In this document: positions 1-8,634 of the stretch, piece after piece
How the letters are laid out: every line of letters begins with the position of its first letter
How positions within the stretch are numbered: the first letter of the stretch is position 1
Assembly (NCBI GenBank): GCA_964652195.1
Contig: CAZZBB010000070.1
Span: forward strand, 67,792-131,791
Length of the DNA: 64,000 bases
Direction of reading: 5' to 3'
From: MSPOR6 sp964652195
Lineage (GTDB): Bacteria > Poribacteria > WGA-4E > WGA-3G
Made by a program: the position numbers and the translations under genes
Notes under the pieces: generated by a model
What the model was told of the DNA's origin: nothing
What the model saw: only the letters and a program-made list of their open reading frames with translations
The model's database searches: none

Positions 1-37
1 TTAAATGAAATTGCTTTTCCTTAGAAATTGTAAGAAA

Positions 38-3000
38 TCACATCTCTGTTTCTACTTCCAAAATACCATAAGCGACCAATTCTGTCGTAATATCCGCCTT
101 TTCCGTACCATCCTCCAATTCCTGAATGCGTTGATTGTAATCAGCCTCAGCATTAGCAATTTGTTGATGCCGCATCCGTTGAATGTTTGGATCCGGCACT
201 TCCTCAATTTGCTTTTCAAGTAGTGTTACCCGTTTTTGATGACTTGTTGATAGGCTCTCCCCGCGGTATTTAACCATTTCGCGTATGTGTTCTCTATGCT
301 TCTCACGGGCTTTCTGCCACATAGCGTGATGTCTTTCTTCCAACGCTTTCTGATCAGTTAAATTCACACCTTCACCTGTATCGTTATCTTCAGCCGTTTC
401 AAGTAAAGGACGAAGATGCGGTGTCAATACATCCGATGACGTGATAGGCATAAGAACCCAATCTTCTTTATTGCCGAGATACTCCCATTTGTAGATAGCA
501 AATTGATAACGTCCTACTGGAACTTGATTCGTCCTAACCTTCAGTTTTACAACGATTTTTCTTGTTTTGTCCAACGCCGCTGATGCTTGTTTTACCAGTG
601 GATGGACCGGCATAATAAACACTGCTTTAGGATGCTGTGTAGCACTTTCAGCATTAAATGTTATCGTCAAATGTTGGTCTGTATTTTTTCCCTTCAACCA
701 GTTCTCCCACTCGCGATATACCTTTGTCCTTTCTCGAGGTAATTGCTGAAAATCTCCTAATAAAGTGTTACGTGCTTCTTGTGAAAGTCGGAGCGTCTTG
801 CGAGACTTCTCACCGAGTATAAAATCATGCTCCGTGCCAAGTGTCTGTTGAAGATAGTGGGTGACGAGTCGCTGTATAGCTGATGGTGACAACCAAAAAC
901 TTGACGCTTCTTCTACTTCTTTCTCTATCTTTTGTTCTTTCTCTATCCTTTGTTCTGGTAGTCGAAGGCTGAAAAGGTCTAATTGTTCTGCTTCCAAGTT
1001 TTCTTCTTCTTGTCTTAATCGTATATGATTATCGGCTAACTGATCCAACTTGTTTTTTCTCTCTTCATTAGTCAACTCGTAATTTTCGACAATATCCCGT
1101 AGTTCACTTGTGATTTCACCGAGGATCTCTTCACTACCACCCAAAGCACTTTCAAAAACTCCAATCCGTGATAAACACCGTTCATAGATGTCCGCATCCA
1201 CGGTATCTGGCGTGATTAGATTATAGATAGCAACACTCTCGCTCTCCTGACCTTTCCTATCGATACGACCAATGCGTTGTTCGATTTTCATCGGATTCCA
1301 CGGTAGATCGTAGTTGACGATACAATCACAGAATTGGTAATCCAATCCTTCACATCCGACTTCAGAGAACAACATTAAATCGAGCGTGTCTATCTCCTCG
1401 CGAGAATTCTGAAATAAATTTCGTAGTTCTAAACGTTCTTCGTCTGGTACACCCCCGTGAATCATGCCAACGCGATATCCATCTGCTTTAAGGTGTTTGT
1501 AAAGATAGGCAAGCGTATGTCGAAAACTACTAAAAACCATGATTTTGTTATTGGGGAGATTTTGTCTGTCATGGACAATTTTTCGGAGTGCCTCCAATTT
1601 CAAATCCACAGAATCAAGACTATTTACTTTTTCAAGAAGTGTTTGAATATGTTCCCTGATTTGTGTGATTATCTCTGGTGATGGAATTGCATCCGCAGCG
1701 TCAGCTTCTGTCCATTCTAATTCGTCAAGGTTTCGGGTCAAAATATCTTCAATGAACGGTTCAAGTCCATATAGACAACTTGCCAACTGTCGACGAAGCA
1801 TTGTCATCATGAAGTTAACACTTTGATTACCGTGAAGATTGCGAAATATTTCCGCTTTTATTTCAAGAAGTGTTTCATGGAGTTCTCTCTGTTCCTGGAC
1901 CAATGGGACTTCTACAGTATAAGGTCTACGAATGGTAAACTCTCCGATATCCCGACGACGTGTTCTGTTAATTATCCGAGAAAATGTGTGGAGTGCTTCC
2001 ATGTCGGTGATAAGTTGTACACGTTCTTCATCGGTAATCTGTTGTTTGTTAAGATGATTTCTGATACGCTTGAATTCTGGATTTTTTTCAAATATTGCTT
2101 GTCCCCATGGGGTTGCAGCTGCCTGATCAAGATGATCCCTTGCTTGTTGTTCCCAATCTCTCCCCCGAGCACGAGCCACGTCCACTGACCGATTGATAAA
2201 GGTGTTTGGTTCCGACATGTGTTCAAAACTTTCATAGTCCAAAACCAGATCAGGACGTAATACATTTAATAGGACAAACAAATCATTGTTTGCAAGTTGG
2301 ATAGGCGTAGCCGTCAGGAAAACAGCTGCTTCAGCATTTTCACAGAAAAATCGGACTGCTTCGTGGTTTGCAGTGCTTTGATTTCTGATATGGTGTGCCT
2401 CATCTACAATTACAAGATCAAAATGCGGAGGTGGATCAAGATCTAAAAGTCCTTTCCCTGACCTTCGTTTCCTACTGCCACTTGGACCAAAAAGAAGTGT
2501 ATTATCTAAGAGCGAATAGGGGAGAATTACTTTTTGATATTGTTCTGGCCATACACCATCCAGATGCATCTCATTGATGCAATATCGTAAGGTTTTTCCA
2601 TCCAGATGCGAAAAATCTTCATCGAACCGTTTCATCTCACGTTGCCATTTTTGTTCAGCTACCAATGGACGTGGACAGACAATAAGAACAGATTTCAGAT
2701 CACCTCGCGCTTGCAACTCCCGCAAAATTAATCCTGCCTCAATAGTCTTTCCAACACCGACGCTATCGGCGATAAGTATCCTTGGACGGTCAGATTTGAT
2801 AAACTTTAGAACTGGACGGTATTGATATGGGATAAAGTCAATACGTGCTGTATTCAGTGAATATAACGTTGATAAGGCAGGAGATCGGATTTGAAGTGCA
2901 GTGAGGTATGCATGAAATTCATCACATGCAATATGCTGGGAGTCGGGTTCCTCTTGTTCCTCAATTTGTAACTGAGATATGTAGAAAGTTTGAACACTGT

Positions 3001-3145
3001 TATTAACAAAAACTCTAACACTATCTTCTGGTGTTCCCGATATTATTTCAACAATTGCCCCGCGAGTAGAGGGATTAGATTTTAAAAAGACAATTTGACC
3101 TGGAGAAAATACTGTAGAAGAATTTAGTTCTGTTTCCATAGACAT
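38..3145 (-). CDS. SNF2/RapA-like DEAD/DEAH-box helicase
   Basis: Large (1035 aa) superfamily 2 ATPase of the SNF2/RapA type, expected to translocate on nucleic acid and remodel protein-DNA or RNA-polymerase complexes. Seen: Walker A (ADSVGVGKT, residues 126-134), DEAHH box (248-252), the LTATPIQ motif III, and a C-terminal helicase domain with GCEGLDYQ and QRIGRIDRKGQ (motifs V and VI). The C-terminal third is charged, helical and coiled-coil-like. The ATG at 3145 has AGAGGAAA directly upstream; a second ATG at 3139 is equally plausible. It lies 29 bp downstream of rtcB and is probably cotranscribed. Relatives occur both as housekeeping RapA-like proteins and in phage-defence loci, and I cannot tell which this is. 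Confidence 0.85.
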   Translation of the reverse strand: MSMETELNSSTVFSPGQIVFLKSNPSTRGAIVEIISGTPEDSVRVFVNNSVQTFYISQLQIEEQEEPDSQHIACDEFHAYLTALQIRSPALSTLYSLNTARIDFIPYQYRPVLKFIKSDRPRILIADSVGVGKTIEAGLILRELQARGDLKSVLIVCPRPLVAEQKWQREMKRFDEDFSHLDGKTLRYCINEMHLDGVWPEQYQKVILPYSLLDNTLLFGPSGSRKRRSGKGLLDLDPPPHFDLVIVDEAHHIRNQSTANHEAVRFFCENAEAAVFLTATPIQLANNDLFVLLNVLRPDLVLDYESFEHMSEPNTFINRSVDVARARGRDWEQQARDHLDQAAATPWGQAIFEKNPEFKRIRNHLNKQQITDEERVQLITDMEALHTFSRIINRTRRRDIGEFTIRRPYTVEVPLVQEQRELHETLLEIKAEIFRNLHGNQSVNFMMTMLRRQLASCLYGLEPFIEDILTRNLDELEWTEADAADAIPSPEIITQIREHIQTLLEKVNSLDSVDLKLEALRKIVHDRQNLPNNKIMVFSSFRHTLAYLYKHLKADGYRVGMIHGGVPDEERLELRNLFQNSREEIDTLDLMLFSEVGCEGLDYQFCDCIVNYDLPWNPMKIEQRIGRIDRKGQESESVAIYNLITPDTVDADIYERCLSRIGVFESALGGSEEILGEITSELRDIVENYELTNEERKNKLDQLADNHIRLRQEEENLEAEQLDLFSLRLPEQRIEKEQKIEKEVEEASSFWLSPSAIQRLVTHYLQQTLGTEHDFILGEKSRKTLRLSQEARNTLLGDFQQLPRERTKVYREWENWLKGKNTDQHLTITFNAESATQHPKAVFIMPVHPLVKQASAALDKTRKIVVKLKVRTNQVPVGRYQFAIYKWEYLGNKEDWVLMPITSSDVLTPHLRPLLETAEDNDTGEGVNLTDQKALEERHHAMWQKAREKHREHIREMVKYRGESLSTSHQKRVTLLEKQIEEVPDPNIQRMRHQQIANAEADYNQRIQELEDGTEKADITTELVAYGILEVETEM

Positions 3146-3174
3146 TTTCCTCTTATTTGAATTTTACATGAACC

Positions 3175-4629
3175 TTACCCCTTCACAACACCAATAGGAC
3201 GTAGTCTTGCTACACGACGGGATAAACCAGCTTCATCAACAACACGGACAACTTCATCAACATCCTTATATGCTTCAGGAACCTCTTCCTGAAGTGTGCG
3301 TTTTCCTTCAGCGCGAACATATATACCTTGTTTTTCAAGATCGTCTTTGATTGATCGACCTTTAGTGAGTTCAACTGCTTTTCTACGAGATAAAACTCTT
3401 CCCGCGCCATGACAGGTTGTGCCCCAGGTTTCTTCCATAGCACCTGGATTTCCAACCAATACATAAGATGCAGTTCCCATATCACCAGGAATTAAGACAG
3501 GTTGTCCAACTTTTTGATATTTATGTGGTATCTCTGGATGTCCTGCAGGAAAAGCACGTGTTGCCCCTTTACGATGAATAAACAATTCTCGTTCCTTACC
3601 GTCAACTTTATGCTTTTCAAACTTTCCAATATTATGAGCAACATCGTAGACAAGTTCTAATCCGAGTTCATCTTCAGATGTGTTGAAAAAGTTTGTAAAC
3701 GTCTGCCGTACAAGATGCATAATACACTGTCTGTTGTTCCAAGCGTAATTTGCACTACATGCCATTGCAGTGACATAATCCCGTCCTTCAGGTGAATTTA
3801 GAGGTGCTGAAGCGAGTTGTTTATCGGGAAGGTTGATTCCATATCTTTCAGATACATTAATCCAACTTTTTACATGCTCATCACAAATCTGATAACCGAA
3901 ACCGCGTGATCCGGTATGAATCATAACACAGATATTTCCTACATTCAAACCCATAGCATCTGCTGCTTCCTGGTAGAAAATTCTATCAACCACCTGTACC
4001 TCAAGAAAATGGTTTCCTGACCCGAGAGTTCCTAATTGGTTTTTTCCACGTTCTAATGCTCGTTTGCTTGCTGCTGCAGCGTTTGCATCATGGAGAAAAC
4101 CTGATGCTTCTGTGTATTGTAGGTCATGTGGATGTCCATATTCACGATCAATTGACCACTGTGCCCCTTTCTCTAACATCTGCTTCTCTTCCTGAACAGT
4201 AAGTTGTATTTTACCTTTTGATCCAACTCCACATGGGACATTTTCGAATAACTTAGCGACAAGAGATTTTGTCTTACCTTCGAGTTGTGAAATATCAAGA
4301 TTTGTCCTGACAAGTCGAACACCACAATTGATATCATAACCAATGCCACCTGGGGAGACAACACCATCGGCTTTTGGATCCGTTGCTGCAACGCCTCCGA
4401 TGACAAATCCATAACCCCAATGTAAGTCTGGCATTGCCAGAGAATGTTTTACGATACCGGGGAGATGTGCGACATTTGCAACTTGTTGAATTGCCTCATC
4501 ACTTTTGGCTTGATTAAGGAGTTTTTCATTAGCATAAATAATTCCATCTACACGCATTCCTTTCATAGAATTCTTTGGAATACGCCAACGGTATTTATCA
4601 ATTTTTTTGAGAGTTATGTTTTGTGCCAT
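3175..4629 (-). CDS. rtcB: RNA-splicing ligase RtcB
   Basis: GTP- and metal-dependent RNA ligase joining 2',3'-cyclic phosphate (or 3'-phosphate) ends to 5'-OH ends in RNA repair or tRNA splicing; cytosolic. At 484 aa it has the normal family length. Diagnostic motifs are present: GYDINCGVR with the metal-binding Cys, GSGNHFLEVQ, HTGSRGFGYQ, and CHGAGRVLSR, which holds the His that is guanylylated in characterised RtcB. A strong Shine-Dalgarno (GGGAGGA) lies 6 nt before the ATG. It is the first gene of a two-gene unit with the SNF2 helicase. No archease or RtcA gene is seen in the window. Confidence 0.95.
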   Translation of the reverse strand: MAQNITLKKIDKYRWRIPKNSMKGMRVDGIIYANEKLLNQAKSDEAIQQVANVAHLPGIVKHSLAMPDLHWGYGFVIGGVAATDPKADGVVSPGGIGYDINCGVRLVRTNLDISQLEGKTKSLVAKLFENVPCGVGSKGKIQLTVQEEKQMLEKGAQWSIDREYGHPHDLQYTEASGFLHDANAAAASKRALERGKNQLGTLGSGNHFLEVQVVDRIFYQEAADAMGLNVGNICVMIHTGSRGFGYQICDEHVKSWINVSERYGINLPDKQLASAPLNSPEGRDYVTAMACSANYAWNNRQCIMHLVRQTFTNFFNTSEDELGLELVYDVAHNIGKFEKHKVDGKERELFIHRKGATRAFPAGHPEIPHKYQKVGQPVLIPGDMGTASYVLVGNPGAMEETWGTTCHGAGRVLSRRKAVELTKGRSIKDDLEKQGIYVRAEGKRTLQEEVPEAYKDVDEVVRVVDEAGLSRRVARLRPIGVVKG

Positions 4630-4773
4630 GTTAGTCCTCCCGATATGTTCTTTTATTTTTGATTCTTCTTCATTCTTTTTGTGCCACCATACTTGCGAGA
4701 ATCCCCAGGATTGTATCGCACTGTGAGATTTGAAAAGTAAAATTGCTATACGCCATCTGGGAGAATCTCCTTA

Positions 4774-4792
4774 GTACCAATTTTGCTGGTAC
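4774..4792. other. short hairpin in intergenic spacer
   Basis: GTACCA and TGGTAC form a perfect 6-bp stem with a 7-nt loop in the 190-bp spacer between the dehydrogenase at 4820 and rtcB. It is followed by a GC-rich stretch unusual for the surrounding AT-rich DNA. There is no T-run on the minus strand, so terminator function is not supported. Small reading frames here look non-coding. Confidence 0.3.
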
Positions 4793-4819
4793 GGGCGGTG
4801 TTGCAACCCCGATGCACAT

Positions 4820-5989
4820 TTATAGTATTGATAGTTCAGGTATATCTACCCATTTACGAGATTTCCAAGATTCCATACCTTTTTCTGCTAACTGGACACC
4901 TTTTGCACCCTCTAAAAGATTCCACGGGAACGGTTCATCATTTACTACATGACGCAAGTATAGTTCCCATTGTGCTCTGAATGCATTTTCGTAGGTCTCT
5001 TGTTCAGGCATCTTTAACCAGCCATCATAAAATTTAATCGGTTGTTCAATATCTGGATTCCAAACCGGTCGAGGCGTTCCAGATAAAGGTTGTATCCAAC
5101 AATCTCTCAATCCAACAGTTGCTGATCCATTTAATCCATCAACCTGTATAGTCAACAAGTCATCTCTTCGGACTCTTACTGCCCATGAAGAATTAAAATG
5201 AGCTATAATTCCACCGTCTAATTCGAATGTTGCATAGGCAGCATCCTCTGCTGTACACTGATATTGTTGATTATTCTCATCCCAACGTGTAGGAAGATGC
5301 GTTGAGGCTATACAAGAAACACCTTTTACTTTTCCAAAAAGGTTGTCTAACACATATCGCCAATGACTGAACATATCAAGAATTATTCCACCCCCATCCT
5401 CAGAACGGTAGTTCCATGAAGGACGTTGTGTAGGGATAGCATCTCCTTGAAAAACCCAATAGCCGAATTCCCCGCGTACAGTGATAATTTTACCAAAGAA
5501 GTCAGCGTCAATTAATCTTTTGAGTTTTTGTATACCGGGCAGCCAGAGTTTATCTTGGACAACACCATTTTTTAAACCTGCTTTTGCTGCCCTTTCGTAT
5601 AGATTATATGCATCTGCTGCTGATGTGGCTGTCGGTTTTTCACAATATATATGTTTACCAGCGGATATAGCTTTATCAACAGCATCTACTCGTAATGATG
5701 TTAGTTGAGCATCAAAATAAACTGAATAGTTGTCATCTGCAAGTGCTTCATCAAGATCAGTTGTCCATTTCTCAACACCTGTGGATTCAGACAGTTTTTC
5801 CAATTTTGATGGGTTTCTCCCCACTAAGAATGGCTCAGGAATGATTACTTCATCGTCCCCAATTGGGATACCGCCATCTTCTGAAATTGCTAATAAAGAT
5901 CTAATTAGGTGTTGATTGGTTCCCATTCTACCTGTAACACCATTCATGATTATACCGACCCGATGTATTTTCTGTGTTTGACTTGGCAT
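4820..5989 (-). CDS. Gfo/Idh/MocA family oxidoreductase
   Basis: NAD(P)-dependent dehydrogenase of the glucose-fructose oxidoreductase/inositol dehydrogenase family (389 aa). The N-terminal Rossmann domain begins GIIMNGVTGRMGTNQH. The family signature for the substrate-site lysine is seen as YCEKPTATS, followed by the alpha/beta domain. The exact sugar or inositol substrate cannot be read from sequence. AAGGAT precedes the ATG. The downstream neighbour is a cupin protein in the same direction, so a small carbohydrate-related unit is possible. Two other members of this family (44987 and 52034) occur in the window; they are not close copies. Confidence 0.9.
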   Translation of the reverse strand: MPSQTQKIHRVGIIMNGVTGRMGTNQHLIRSLLAISEDGGIPIGDDEVIIPEPFLVGRNPSKLEKLSESTGVEKWTTDLDEALADDNYSVYFDAQLTSLRVDAVDKAISAGKHIYCEKPTATSAADAYNLYERAAKAGLKNGVVQDKLWLPGIQKLKRLIDADFFGKIITVRGEFGYWVFQGDAIPTQRPSWNYRSEDGGGIILDMFSHWRYVLDNLFGKVKGVSCIASTHLPTRWDENNQQYQCTAEDAAYATFELDGGIIAHFNSSWAVRVRRDDLLTIQVDGLNGSATVGLRDCWIQPLSGTPRPVWNPDIEQPIKFYDGWLKMPEQETYENAFRAQWELYLRHVVNDEPFPWNLLEGAKGVQLAEKGMESWKSRKWVDIPELSIL

Positions 5990-6057
5990 ATAAAATCCTT
6001 CAATCTTGATAAAGAAATGTGTTCTTGTCTTTAGTATAAGACAAAATTAGATTGATA

Positions 6058-6507
6058 TTATTCTTTGGGTGCATCAGTACATTGAGGGGAAGCACCAGCT
6101 GGAAGGGGTGGAACGTCAATCCCTGCTTTTGGAAGTGTACCCGCAAGTTCTTGTTTCCAATGATCTACATCCCCAGCAGGTCCATAAGCATAGACCATCT
6201 TCATAGGAGTATCGCTTGTATTCGTTAACTGATGGAATACATTTGAAGGTATGAATACTATTTGCCCTGTTGAGAGGGTTTGTCGTTCTTCACCAAGACA
6301 CATTTCACCTTCACCTTCAACAATGAAGTATATTTCTTCCTGGACATGGTTATGCCATGGAACTTGTCCGCCATTGGGTTCTAAGACGACAAACCCCATG
6401 CTGAATTCATCTATCTGAATAGGCGAAGCACCCCCAACAAGATTTCTGGTTAATCTACGGGCAGGATATGTTCTGCCTGTCATTTCATTTATGTCTGCAA
6501 TTAACAT
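6058..6507 (-). CDS. cupin domain protein
   Basis: Single-domain cupin of 149 aa. Seen: the two cupin motifs, motif 1 around WHNHVQEEIYFIVEGEGEM and motif 2 around FIPSNVFHQLTNTSDTP, with His/Glu metal ligands (HNH..E and a later His). Cupins of this size bind a divalent metal and act as isomerases, dioxygenases or sugar-binding proteins; the substrate is unknown. I place the start at the ATG at 6507, which has AAAGGA at good spacing, in preference to the TTG one codon upstream. It precedes the Gfo/Idh/MocA gene and may be cotranscribed with it. Confidence 0.85.
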   Translation of the reverse strand: MLIADINEMTGRTYPARRLTRNLVGGASPIQIDEFSMGFVVLEPNGGQVPWHNHVQEEIYFIVEGEGEMCLGEERQTLSTGQIVFIPSNVFHQLTNTSDTPMKMVYAYGPAGDVDHWKQELAGTLPKAGIDVPPLPAGASPQCTDAPKE

Positions 6508-6545
6508 CAATCAATTCCTTTCTCAAATTACAATATTGTAGTGTG

Positions 6546-7112
6546 TTATTCAAAAAGTTCTGCTACCTGACAAGAAAATCCTTTGACAACTTCTTCACCG
6601 CTGAGCGTTCCATTACGAGTGAGAGTCGTGATTTCTGTGTCAGAACGATAAATAGTCACTGATTTGGATGTAGGCTTTAATACCCAAACCAACTTTGTGC
6701 CTGCTTCAAGGTAAGCGAAAGCCTTTTCTTCAACTCTGGATGATACATCTGTAGGAGAAACAACTTCGACGGCAAGGTCTGGCGGAACTGGTGAGATTTT
6801 ACTCGGATCAATTGGGATCCGATCTGTTGAAATAAAGGTAATATCTGGTATCAACACGCGTTCACCGAACCGGAAACCTGTTTCAGAAAGAACACGTCCC
6901 AGTTGATTTTCACGAACGTACAAGTGTAGCAACGAGCTTAAGTTCACACTAATGTAGCCGTGTTCTACTGAAGTGGGTGGCATTGGAATTAATTCTCCTT
7001 TTATATATTCATATCCCTCTAAACCGCTTTCAAGGAATTCCTCCAATGTCATCTTAGGAAGATCAGTGGGAAGACTATTAGGTGTGATTTCATAAACTTC
7101 TTGGTTGTCCAT
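6546..7112 (-). CDS. Uma2 family endonuclease (copy 1)
   Basis: Restriction-endonuclease-like protein of the Uma2/DUF820 family (188 aa). The PD-(D/E)xK-type core is seen as LIPDITFIST, then PPDLAVEVVSPTD, then a helix (EEKAFAYLEAG) and VWVLKP. The cellular role of Uma2 proteins is unknown; they are often present in many copies. This is the most downstream of three tandem paralogues that share the N-terminal motif LPKMTLEEFLESxLxGYEYIKGEL nearly unchanged. The start ATG follows TAGGAGAAGATGCA. Its leader sequence is repeated upstream of copy 2. Confidence 0.85.
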   Translation of the reverse strand: MDNQEVYEITPNSLPTDLPKMTLEEFLESGLEGYEYIKGELIPMPPTSVEHGYISVNLSSLLHLYVRENQLGRVLSETGFRFGERVLIPDITFISTDRIPIDPSKISPVPPDLAVEVVSPTDVSSRVEEKAFAYLEAGTKLVWVLKPTSKSVTIYRSDTEITTLTRNGTLSGEEVVKGFSCQVAELFE

Positions 7113-7157
7113 TGCATCTTCTCCTATGAAGGGTTACTATGCTATTTCCTTCACTCT
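7113..7157. repeat. leader repeat shared by Uma2 copies 1 and 2
   Basis: About 40 bp directly upstream of copy 1 (GCATCTTCTCCTATGAAGGG, then TTACTATGCTATTTCCTTCA) recur with a few changes at about 7796-7840 upstream of copy 2. The duplication therefore included the ribosome-binding site and leader, not only the coding sequence. Confidence 0.75.
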
Positions 7158-7228
7158 CTTACATACAATTTCACATTATAACATTTCTAATTGCTATTGT
7201 AGTGAGATTTTTATCTTGTTTTAAAAAA

Positions 7229-7795
7229 CTATTCAAAAAGTTCTGCCACCTGACAAGAAAACGCTTCGACAACCTCCTCACCACTGAGCGTTTCATTATG
7301 GGTAACGGTAGTAATTTCTACGTCAGAACGATATACAGTTACCGTTTTAGCTACTGGACTTATCACCCACACCAATTGAGTCCCAGCTTCAAGATATGCA
7401 AATACTTTTTCTTCTATTCGTAATAATGTGTCTGAAGGAGAAACTACTTCTATTGCAAGGTCAGGTGGAACTGGTGATGCTTTACTCGTGTCATCCGGGA
7501 ATCGGTCAGTTGTTAAGAAGGCAATATCAGGTATTAGCAAACGTTCCCCAACCTTAAAGCCTGTATCCATGAAGATATCTCCCAATTGATTTTCACGGAC
7601 GTAATTTCCTAACGGTAAGAATAAATTTGTACTAATCTTACCATGTTGTATTGATGTAGGAACGATCGGCAATAATTCTCCTTTTATATATTCATAACCA
7701 TCTAAATCGCTTTCAAGGAATTCCTCCAGTGTCATCTTAGGAAGCTCAGTGGGAAGACTATTTGGCGTGATTTCATGAACTTCTTGGGTGTCCAT
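7229..7795 (-). CDS. Uma2 family endonuclease (copy 2)
   Basis: Second tandem Uma2/DUF820 protein (188 aa), colinear with copies 1 and 3. Core motifs: LIPDIAFLTTDR, PPDLAIEVVSPSD, EEKVFAYLEAG and LVWVISP. It shares almost the whole N-terminal and C-terminal segments (SGEEVVEAFSCQVAELFE) with its neighbours and differs mostly in the region between about residues 45 and 85. The shared ends and divergent middle fit duplication followed by diversification of the presumed substrate-facing region. The leader repeats that of copy 1. Confidence 0.85.
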   Translation of the reverse strand: MDTQEVHEITPNSLPTELPKMTLEEFLESDLDGYEYIKGELLPIVPTSIQHGKISTNLFLPLGNYVRENQLGDIFMDTGFKVGERLLIPDIAFLTTDRFPDDTSKASPVPPDLAIEVVSPSDTLLRIEEKVFAYLEAGTQLVWVISPVAKTVTVYRSDVEITTVTHNETLSGEEVVEAFSCQVAELFE

Positions 7796-7912
7796 TGCAT
7801 CTCCTCCTATGAAGGGTTACTATACTTTTTCCTTCATTCTTATACAAAACAATTTACCATAATACCATTTCTACTTGTTATAGTTGGAAATTTCCTATCT
7901 ATTCATAAAGTG

Positions 7913-8482
7913 CTATACAAAAAGTTCAGCCACCTGACAAGTGAATCCTTTGACAACATCCTCACCACTGAGCGTTTCATTACGTGTAACAGTTGTGATT
8001 TCAGTGTCTGAACGATATACAGTTACCGTTTTGGCTACTGGACTTATCACCCACACCAATTGCGTCCCAGCCTCAAGATATGCAAAGACCTTATCTTCTA
8101 CACGACGTAATGTATCAGATGCAGAAACTACCTCAACAGCAAGGTCTGGAGGAATAGAAAATGCTTTGCTTCTGTCTGTCGGTAGTCGATCAGTTGAAAC
8201 GAAGGCTATATCGGGCATCAATACTCTTTCACCAATTTGGAAACCAGTGTCTGGTGCATATATACGACCTAACTGATTCTCACGAACATACGAGTTTAAC
8301 CCTGAGATTAAATTCATACTAATGTCACCGTGTTCCCCTGATGTAGGTGGCATAGGAATTAATTCTCCTTTTATATATTCATATCCCTCTAAATCGCTTT
8401 CAAGGAATTCCTCCAGTGTCATCTTAGGAAGCTCAGCAGGGAGACTATCGGGTGTGATGTGTTGCACTTCTTTAGTATTCAT
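7913..8482 (-). CDS. Uma2 family endonuclease (copy 3)
   Basis: Third and most upstream tandem Uma2/DUF820 protein. The best start is the ATG at 8482 (MNTKEVQ), which aligns with the starts of the other two copies and has AGGAGAAATAAAG before it; an upstream ATG at 8500 would add six residues. Core motifs: LMPDIAFVSTDR, PPDLAVEVVSASD, VEDKVFAYLEAG and LVWVISPVAKTVTVYRSD. Much of the C-terminal half is identical to copy 2. Function unknown beyond the nuclease-like fold. Confidence 0.85.
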   Translation of the reverse strand: MNTKEVQHITPDSLPAELPKMTLEEFLESDLEGYEYIKGELIPMPPTSGEHGDISMNLISGLNSYVRENQLGRIYAPDTGFQIGERVLMPDIAFVSTDRLPTDRSKAFSIPPDLAVEVVSASDTLRRVEDKVFAYLEAGTQLVWVISPVAKTVTVYRSDTEITTVTRNETLSGEDVVKGFTCQVAELFV

Positions 8483-8572
8483 CTTTATTTCTCCTAACAT
8501 TTCATACTACTAATGCAAAATTACCACAATTAGATACTGATTTTCAACTGATTTTCTATCATGGGAATTAAT

Positions 8573-8607
8573 TAAAAGAAAAGGCATGTGTGTAATTTAT
8601 ACACACA
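8573..8607 (-). terminator. probable rho-independent terminator after ppdK
   Basis: An 8-bp perfect stem (TGTGTGTA/TACACACA, 8587-8607) with a 5-nt loop lies 28 bp past the stop codon of the pyruvate phosphate dikinase gene. On the minus strand it is followed by the T-rich run CCTTTTCTTTT. The stem is not GC-rich, so strength is uncertain. Confidence 0.5.
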
Positions 8608-8634
8608 CACCTATAGGCATGAGATTAGAAACTT

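Noticed and set aside
1823..2188. 121-aa frame on the plus strand inside the helicase gene
   Set aside because: Antisense shadow of a conserved coding region, with no ribosome-binding site and no known domain.
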